Assembly: GCF_007859295.1 (NCBI RefSeq) | Contig: NZ_VOHB01000002.1 | Location: forward strand, 1,241,624-1,305,623 | Length of the DNA stretch: 64,000 bases | Source: Planococcus sp. CPCC 101016 | GTDB taxonomy: Bacteria; Bacillota; Bacilli; Bacillales_A; Planococcaceae | Reading direction: 5' to 3' | Shown: piece by piece, positions 59,088-64,000 of the stretch | Numbering within the stretch: the stretch's first letter is position 1 | Layout: each line of letters opens with the position of its first letter | Made by a program: the position numbers and the translations under genes | Notes under the pieces: model-generated | What the model saw: only the letters and a program-made list of their open reading frames with translations | Told to the model about the DNA's origin: nothing | Databases searched by the model: none

Positions 59088-59948
59088 ATGAAGCTCGGAT
59101 TTATTGGAACGGGAGTCATGGGCAATAGCCTGGTCAAACACTTACTGGATGATGAGCATGAAGTCTCTATTTACACAAGAACAGCTAAAAAAGCGGAGAA
59201 CTTGGTTGAAGCAGGAGCTGTGCTTGTAGATTCACCACAGCAAGTAGCTGAAAACTGTGAAATCATTTTCACGATGGTCGGCTATCCGTCAGATGTTGAA
59301 GAGGTTTATTTTGGTGAGGCAGGCCTCATTGAGCATGCAAAAACGGGTTCTGTATTGGTTGACATGACAACCTCCAAACCGAACCTGGCTCAAAGAATTT
59401 TTGAAGCCGCTGCCAAAAAAGGGCTTCACGCATTGGATGCTCCGGTGTCTGGTGGGGATATTGGTGCAAGAAACGGCGTGTTATCCATTATGGTTGGCGG
59501 AGAGAAGGATATATTCAAGCAAATATCTCCGATTCTCAATCTGTTTGGTGAAAACATTGTGTTCCAAGGTCCTGCAGGTTCGGGGCAGCACACCAAAATG
59601 TGCAACCAAATCAACATAGCGAGCAACATGATTGGCGTATGCGAATCGCTCATATATGCAGAAAAAGCCGGGTTGGATCCTGAGCGAGTGCTGCGGTCCA
59701 TTTCATCAGGTGCAGCCGGATCTTGGTCTCTTTCGAACTTAGCGCCAAAAATGATTAACGACGATTTTCGACCGGGCTTTTACATTAAGCATTTTATAAA
59801 AGACATGAAAATTGCGGCAGAAGAAGCTGAAAACTGGGGATTGAATCTGCCGGGGCTTCGCTTGTCATTAAGTATGTATGAAGAGTTAGCGGCGAAGGGC
59901 TATGGAGATAATGGCACACAAAGCTTAATTCAGCAGTATAAAGCATAA
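59088..59948 (+). CDS. ykwC: 3-hydroxyisobutyrate dehydrogenase-family oxidoreductase (YkwC-like)
   Basis: 286-residue beta-hydroxyacid dehydrogenase. NAD(P) motif GFIGTGVMGNSLVKHLL (4-20), substrate loop DAPVSGGDIGARNGVLSIMVGG (about 119-140), catalytic Lys in GSGQHTKMCNQI. AAGGAGG before the ATG. Matches B. subtilis YkwC in family and in the order ykwC-ykyB region. Substrate not assigned; relatives oxidise hydroxyisobutyrate, tartronate semialdehyde or similar. Confidence 0.88.
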   Translation: MKLGFIGTGVMGNSLVKHLLDDEHEVSIYTRTAKKAENLVEAGAVLVDSPQQVAENCEIIFTMVGYPSDVEEVYFGEAGLIEHAKTGSVLVDMTTSKPNLAQRIFEAAAKKGLHALDAPVSGGDIGARNGVLSIMVGGEKDIFKQISPILNLFGENIVFQGPAGSGQHTKMCNQINIASNMIGVCESLIYAEKAGLDPERVLRSISSGAAGSWSLSNLAPKMINDDFRPGFYIKHFIKDMKIAAEEAENWGLNLPGLRLSLSMYEELAAKGYGDNGTQSLIQQYKA

Positions 59949-59949
59949 G

Positions 59950-59985
59950 AAAAGCCGGAAATCTGTAACGATTTCCGGCTGTTGA
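59950..59985 (-). terminator. Terminator between ykwC and ykyB
   Basis: AGCCGGAAATC / GATTTCCGGCT, 11-bp stem. The T-rich side is on the minus strand, so it mainly serves ykyB. Confidence 0.75.
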
Positions 59986-59990
59986 TCCAA

Positions 59991-60473
59991 TCAATCAAAA
60001 TATGATTTCTTCGGTGAATAAAAACGGTCAACTTGCCTAGGCTGGTAGGTTTTAGTGAAATTGGAAACAGCCGCTTCTTTTTTCTGAGGTTCCAACCCGG
60101 TCAGCACCCGTAAAATTTCTTTTGCCACTTTTAAATTCATTCGGCTTGGAGGATTGCGATATGTGTCATCCAGATGCCCTAAATGTTCAAGTGATGAGAA
60201 ATCTTCTTTTTTCGGGAGCATATGAAAATAGTAATTGCCGCATTTTACGAGGACTGAAGATTGTTGTTGACTTTTCTGAGGGTTTTTACTGAAGTGCAAG
60301 CCGATTTTTTGTGCACGTTGTTGTTCAATCATGGAATTTAAAGCTTCTTTTTTTAGAGCATATAAATACTGATTGTCAGGGGCAGTTTTTGCGTGCCGAT
60401 TAACAGTGAAAATGGCTTGCGCGATATCTGAATCTGATTTGGAAGATGGCATGAACTCATTCCTTTCATACAA
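59991..60473 (-). CDS. ykyB: YkyB-like hypothetical protein
   Basis: About 160 residues (153 if the second ATG is used). Core AIFTVNRHAKTAPDNQYLYALKKEAL, GLHFSKNPQKSQQQSSVL and YYFHMLPKKEDF matches B. subtilis YkyB by eye. No catalytic motif known; basic and soluble. Function unknown. Transcribed opposite to its neighbours. Confidence 0.85.
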   Translation of the reverse strand: MYERNEFMPSSKSDSDIAQAIFTVNRHAKTAPDNQYLYALKKEALNSMIEQQRAQKIGLHFSKNPQKSQQQSSVLVKCGNYYFHMLPKKEDFSSLEHLGHLDDTYRNPPSRMNLKVAKEILRVLTGLEPQKKEAAVSNFTKTYQPRQVDRFYSPKKSYFD

Positions 60474-60726
60474 AATAGTGATTAGTTCGACTTTATCATA
60501 TCAAAATTTATAGGTACTGTATACCAAAGGGCATATGCTTTAAAAGGGGAAAGCGGCTGGTGTGTAGAACTGTAGTAAATAGGGTGAAAAAAGGAAATAC
60601 CTTTTACATCGCTTCACCTAAAGTCTGTTTTTTTTCGATCTGTTCACTTAGGATAAGCTGTATCGTTAGAGGCAGATGAAACATGGTGATTCAAGGTTTA
60701 CAGTCTAATTCAAAGGGGATGTTTGA

Positions 60727-61494
60727 ATGTTTGCTGATCAAACGATTATTGTTACAGGTGGATCAAGCGGAATGGGGCTGCATATGGCCAAGAAATTTGC
60801 TTCCGAGGGAGCAAACGTCGTCATAACCGGACGAGATATGGAAAAACTCAACGAAGCTGTGAAAGCGATTTCAGGAGAACGCGGTTCAGTCGAAGTGTTC
60901 CAAATGGATGTCCGGGAACCAGAGCATGCCAAAGCTATGGTGAAATTCGCTCATGATAAGTTTGGAAGAGTGGATGGCTTGGTCAACAATGCAGCTGGCA
61001 ACTTTATCGTCCACGCTGAAAAATTATCACCGAATGGTTGGAAATCAGTTATTGATATCGTCTTAAACGGCACTTTTTTCTGTTCTCATGCAGTGGGCAA
61101 TTACTGGATTGAAAACGGAACAAAAGGCAATATCTTAAATATGCTTGCCACTTATGCCTGGAATGCAGGAGCAGGCGTGGCGCATTCGGCTGCTGCCAAA
61201 GCAGGTGTTATGTCATTGACACGAACATTGGCTGTTGAATGGGGAACGCAATTTGGAATTCGGGTTAATGGGATTGCGCCTGGACCCATCGAGCGGACTG
61301 GCGGAGCCGATAAACTTTGGGAATCCGAGAAAGCAGCGAAGCGCACGTTGGAATCGATTCCTTTGGGGAGGCTCGGAAAACCGGAAGAAGTGGCGGAACT
61401 TGCGGCCTTTATCATGTCGGAGAAGGCTGCCTATATGAACGGAGAAATCGTCACTTTGGACGGGGGCCAATGGCTGAACAAATTTCCTTTTTAA
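60727..61494 (+). CDS. fadH: 2,4-dienoyl-CoA reductase-like SDR (FadH/YkuF)
   Basis: 255-residue short-chain dehydrogenase. Cofactor motif TGGSSGMGLHMAKKF (about 10-24), NNAAGNF (about 89-95), YAWNAGAGVAHSAAAKAGV around the active site with the Tyr and Lys region unlike classical YxxxK, as in YkuF. IAPGPIERTGGADKLWESE and the C-terminal GEIVTLDGGQWLNKFPF match YkuF, which reduces 2,4-dienoyl-CoA in breakdown of unsaturated fatty acids. AAGGGG upstream of ATG. Synteny with ykyB and ykuL supports the call. Confidence 0.9.
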   Translation: MFADQTIIVTGGSSGMGLHMAKKFASEGANVVITGRDMEKLNEAVKAISGERGSVEVFQMDVREPEHAKAMVKFAHDKFGRVDGLVNNAAGNFIVHAEKLSPNGWKSVIDIVLNGTFFCSHAVGNYWIENGTKGNILNMLATYAWNAGAGVAHSAAAKAGVMSLTRTLAVEWGTQFGIRVNGIAPGPIERTGGADKLWESEKAAKRTLESIPLGRLGKPEEVAELAAFIMSEKAAYMNGEIVTLDGGQWLNKFPF

Positions 61495-61596
61495 GTAATT
61501 TTACACAGCAATAAATTAGTTTCAGAAATCTTGATGTGTTATGATGAAATCTGAATGGTGGCATCTAATACAGGCGATGCAAAAGGAGTAGAGTAC

Positions 61597-62040
61597 ATGA
61601 TTTCATTACCAAGCAGAGATTTTCTTGATACACCAATCGAAGAATATATCATTTCTTCCGAAAAAGTTGCACATGTTCAGATGGGTAACAGTGCTGAACA
61701 TGCATTGCTCGTTCTGACGAAGACGGGTTATTCAGCAATTCCGGTTTTGGATTCGAAATACCGCTTTTGCGGTTTGATCAATGCACAACGGATTACTGAT
61801 GCAATTCTTGGAATGGATCATATAGAATACGAGCGGCTTTCTGATATCCGAGTAGAAGATATCATGGAAAAAGATCTGCCTTTAATCCACATCAACGAGC
61901 GTTTTCAAAAAGCGCTTGATATGGTCATCAATCAAAACTTTCTTTGCGTCATTGACGACGAAGAAATGTTTATGGGGATATTGACGCGGCGTGTTGTTTT
62001 GAAACAGCTAAAAAAGCAAATTTATCAATTGAAAAGATAA
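61597..62040 (+). CDS. ykuL: CBS-pair protein YkuL
   Basis: 147 residues, two CBS domains and nothing else: about 10-70 (VAHVQMGNSAEHALLVLTKTGYSAIPVLDSKYRFCGLI) and about 85-145 (VEDIMEKDLPLIHINERFQKALDMVINQNFLCVIDDEEMFMGILTRR). Such proteins bind adenine nucleotides or cyclic di-AMP; CbpB/YkuL homologues bind c-di-AMP. ATG 61597 follows AAAAGGAG. In B. subtilis it sits beside ccpC; here an MFS gene lies between. Confidence 0.9.
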   Translation: MISLPSRDFLDTPIEEYIISSEKVAHVQMGNSAEHALLVLTKTGYSAIPVLDSKYRFCGLINAQRITDAILGMDHIEYERLSDIRVEDIMEKDLPLIHINERFQKALDMVINQNFLCVIDDEEMFMGILTRRVVLKQLKKQIYQLKR

Positions 62041-62055
62041 ACACCGCAATAACGG

Positions 62056-62085
62056 AGAAGGTCTCATCCCAGAGGCCTTTTTTTC
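62056..62085 (+). terminator. Terminator of ykuL
   Basis: AAGGTCTC-ATCCC-GAGGCCTT hairpin, then seven T. Confidence 0.7.
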
Positions 62086-62109
62086 TGTCATTGGAAAAGA
62101 GGTTGTGTA

Positions 62110-63588
62110 ATGGATAAAACAAAAAGGCCATTGGTTCTGGCTGCTGTCATGTTGGCGATGTTTGTCAGTGCTGTCGAAGCAACTATTGTATCGACAGCTA
62201 TGCCAAGCATTGCCTCTGAACTGGGCGGGTTTTCTAAATACAGCTGGGTATTCTCTGCCTATTTATTGATGAGCACGGTAACGGTCTTATTATACGGGAA
62301 ATTATCGGATATATTTGGGCGTAAGCGCATATTTGCTGTTGGTATGTCCTTGTTCCTGCTCGGCTCCTTATTATGCGGGTTCGCCAATTCAATAGATGAA
62401 CTCATTTTTTATCGATTTGTTCAGGGAATGGGCGCGGGCGCAGTAATGCCGATAGCGACGACAATTGTCGGAGACATCTACTCACGGGAGGAACGCGCGA
62501 AAATTCAAGGTTATTTATCAAGTGTCTGGGGGATATCAGCAGTTACCGGACCGGCGATTGGGGGGATTCTTGTCGCAACCATCGGCTGGGAATATGTATT
62601 CTGGCTGAATTTGCCATTGGGAGTTGTCTCGCTGATTGGGGTACTATTATTTTTGAAAGAACCGGTGAATACGAAGAAACCGGTAATAGATTATAAAGGA
62701 GCCGCTTTATTGACGGCAGCTTTATCGACAATGCTGTATTTCCTTGTAGAAGGAGGCGTCTCATTTGATTGGCTGTCAGGCAAAGCCCTGATTCTGTTGG
62801 TTGCCAGCACCCTGTTTTTTGTACTATTTATTTTGGTGGAGAAAAAAGCCATTGATCCGATGATGCCTTTTGAAATTTGGCGAAATAAGACGATTCTTTA
62901 CGCGAATTTGGTGTCATTGGCAACGGGTGTCATTTTAATCAGCATCTCCAGCTATTTGCCAACTTATGTAACCGGAGTGATGGAGCAGCCTGCAGCAATT
63001 GCCGGCTTCACTTTGACAGCTATGTCCATTGGCTGGCCATTGGCTGCCTTTTTCTCAGGCAGGCTACTTTTGAAAATCGGTTATTTCAAAACCTCTTTGG
63101 CTGGGGGCGCGTTCCTGGTAATGGGAACCTTATTATTTGTTTTGATGCAGCCAGGCTTCGGTCCTTTATGGGCTGCCATGTCCAGTTTTTTTATTGGCCT
63201 TGGAATGGGCTTGACGAGTACGGCTTTTATTGTTTCCATCCAAGCAGCTGTCTCCTATGAACTACGTGGCTCTGCTACTGCTTCGAATATGTTCATGCGG
63301 AACTTGGGCAGTACAATTGGCGTGGCTTTGCTTGGAAGTATCCTCAACAGTTCATTATTGAGTTACTTTGCTGCCAATAATCAAAATTATACCTTAAGCT
63401 CCATCAATGATTTGCTGAGTGTGGATAGCCGTGCCGGCATTTCAGCCGAAGCGCTGGGAGTTCTGCAGCAGGCCTTGTCTGGAGCGCTTCAAAACGTCTA
63501 CTTGGTCACCGCATTTTTCGCGCTCCTCAGCTTTATCTTGATCTTTGGGCTTCGCGGACAAAAAGGAGTGAAGAGCAGTGTCAAATGA
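62110..63588 (+). CDS. MFS multidrug exporter, DHA2 (14-helix) type
   Basis: 492 residues with about 14 hydrophobic helices. Motif A-like LYGKLSDIFGRKRIF after TM2, motif C-like VWGISAVTGPAIGGILVATIGWEYVFWLNLPLG around TM5. The N-terminus MFVSAVEATIVSTAMPSIASELGG is typical of EmrB/LmrB relatives. Proton-coupled export, substrate unknown. AAGAGGTTG upstream of ATG. Its last 11 bases overlap the start of ccpC, so expression may be coupled. Confidence 0.9.
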   Translation: MDKTKRPLVLAAVMLAMFVSAVEATIVSTAMPSIASELGGFSKYSWVFSAYLLMSTVTVLLYGKLSDIFGRKRIFAVGMSLFLLGSLLCGFANSIDELIFYRFVQGMGAGAVMPIATTIVGDIYSREERAKIQGYLSSVWGISAVTGPAIGGILVATIGWEYVFWLNLPLGVVSLIGVLLFLKEPVNTKKPVIDYKGAALLTAALSTMLYFLVEGGVSFDWLSGKALILLVASTLFFVLFILVEKKAIDPMMPFEIWRNKTILYANLVSLATGVILISISSYLPTYVTGVMEQPAAIAGFTLTAMSIGWPLAAFFSGRLLLKIGYFKTSLAGGAFLVMGTLLFVLMQPGFGPLWAAMSSFFIGLGMGLTSTAFIVSIQAAVSYELRGSATASNMFMRNLGSTIGVALLGSILNSSLLSYFAANNQNYTLSSINDLLSVDSRAGISAEALGVLQQALSGALQNVYLVTAFFALLSFILIFGLRGQKGVKSSVK

Positions 63589-64000
63589 AGAACTAATCAT
63601 CAAAGTATTGGCCGAAGAAGGCAATATGAGAAAAGCGGCTGAACGTTTATTTTTGTCACAACCGGCTTTATCGCAGCGTCTGCAATCTATTGAAAAAGAC
63701 TGGGGTCAACAATTGTTTATTCGTTCACAAAAAGGTTTGTCTCCAACACCTGCTGGGGAATTGGTCATTCAATATGCAATCGAAACGATCCAACGGAAAG
63801 AGGAAGTTTTCGAAGTGCTGCATACCATGACTTCTAAAGTGCATGGAACCTTAAAAATCGCGTGTGCCACGATTATCGGACAAAACTGGCTGCCAAAAGT
63901 ACTGAAAGATTTTGTGACGCTATATCCAGAAGCGAAAATACAATTGATCACAGGCTGGAGCTCGGAAATTGTCCGTTCACTTTATGAGGGGGAAGCTCAT
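63578..64000 (+). CDS. ccpC: LysR-family regulator CcpC (3' end outside window)
   Basis: 141 codons are visible. The N-terminal helix-turn-helix AEEGNMRKAAERLFLSQPALSQRLQSIEK is followed by RSQKGLSPTPAG and the start of the effector domain (GTLKIACATIIGQNWLPKVLKDFVTLYPEAKIQLITGWSSEI). These match B. subtilis CcpC, the citrate-responsive repressor of citB and citZ. GTG start with AAGGAGTG ten bases upstream. It overlaps the MFS gene. Synteny with ykuL supports it. Confidence 0.9.
   Translation, partial: MSNEELIIKVLAEEGNMRKAAERLFLSQPALSQRLQSIEKDWGQQLFIRSQKGLSPTPAGELVIQYAIETIQRKEEVFEVLHTMTSKVHGTLKIACATIIGQNWLPKVLKDFVTLYPEAKIQLITGWSSEIVRSLYEGEAH

Overview
The window looks like the chromosome of a Planococcaceae member (Planococcus, Planomicrobium or a close relative; Bacillota). 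This rests on gene order and motifs only, with no database search. Long runs follow the Bacillus subtilis order: mecA-coiA-pepF-spxH-yjbI-yjbK-yjbL-yjbM-nadK-yjbO-prpE, then yjcF-yjcG-yjcH, and at the far end ykwC-ykyB-ykuF-ykuL-ccpC. The murE-prfC pairing and a DDPR (not DNPR) motif in MurE instead recall lysine-type cocci such as Staphylococcus. Strong GGAGG-like ribosome binding sites and sigma-A promoters occur throughout. Host DNA is moderate in GC; one 9-kb stretch is clearly AT-rich.

Layout. 1-9.7 kb: competence and stress block (MecA, CoiA, PepF, SpxH, truncated globin, CYTH protein, small alarmone synthetase, NAD kinase, pseudouridine synthase, PrpE). The pepF-spxH gap holds a RoxS/RsaE-type small RNA under a Rex/Fnr-like operator, followed by a five-copy 21-bp repeat. 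9.7-14.5 kb: MgtE, FabI behind a FapR-type operator, yjcFGH, PgpA-like protein. 14.5-18.2 kb: a complete TAXI-TRAP uptake operon. 18.2-20.5 kb: a candidate small RNA on the minus strand, then an SOS-controlled Y-family polymerase with a YolD partner.

20.87-30.07 kb: an integrated element in the 3' end of tRNA-Val(GAC), bounded by 52-bp identical repeats. It encodes a tyrosine integrase, a winged-helix protein, a sigma-like protein, a gamma-class DNA methyltransferase convergent with a PD-(D/E)XK nuclease, an unknown small protein, a serine resolvase, and two consecutive HNH nucleases. No phage structural, conjugation or relaxase genes are seen. It reads as a compact restriction-centred defence island that supplies its own terminator for the tRNA it enters.

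30.1-42 kb: secreted nuclease, a 47-residue small protein, oxidoreductase, aldehyde dehydrogenase, a two-component system with two PepSY proteins, a PAS histidine kinase, M42 peptidase, MurE. 42-53.4 kb: RF3, RND exporter, SDR protein, a Mn2+ riboswitch before a TerC exporter, SigI/RsgI, a KtrB/TrkH potassium transporter, a MarR regulator. 53.4-58.5 kb: lipoprotein, CPBP protease homologue, and a MoxR-DUF58-DUF4129 operon. 58.6-59.0 kb: three tandem 126-bp repeats related to a single copy at 33.8-33.9 kb. The window ends inside ccpC.
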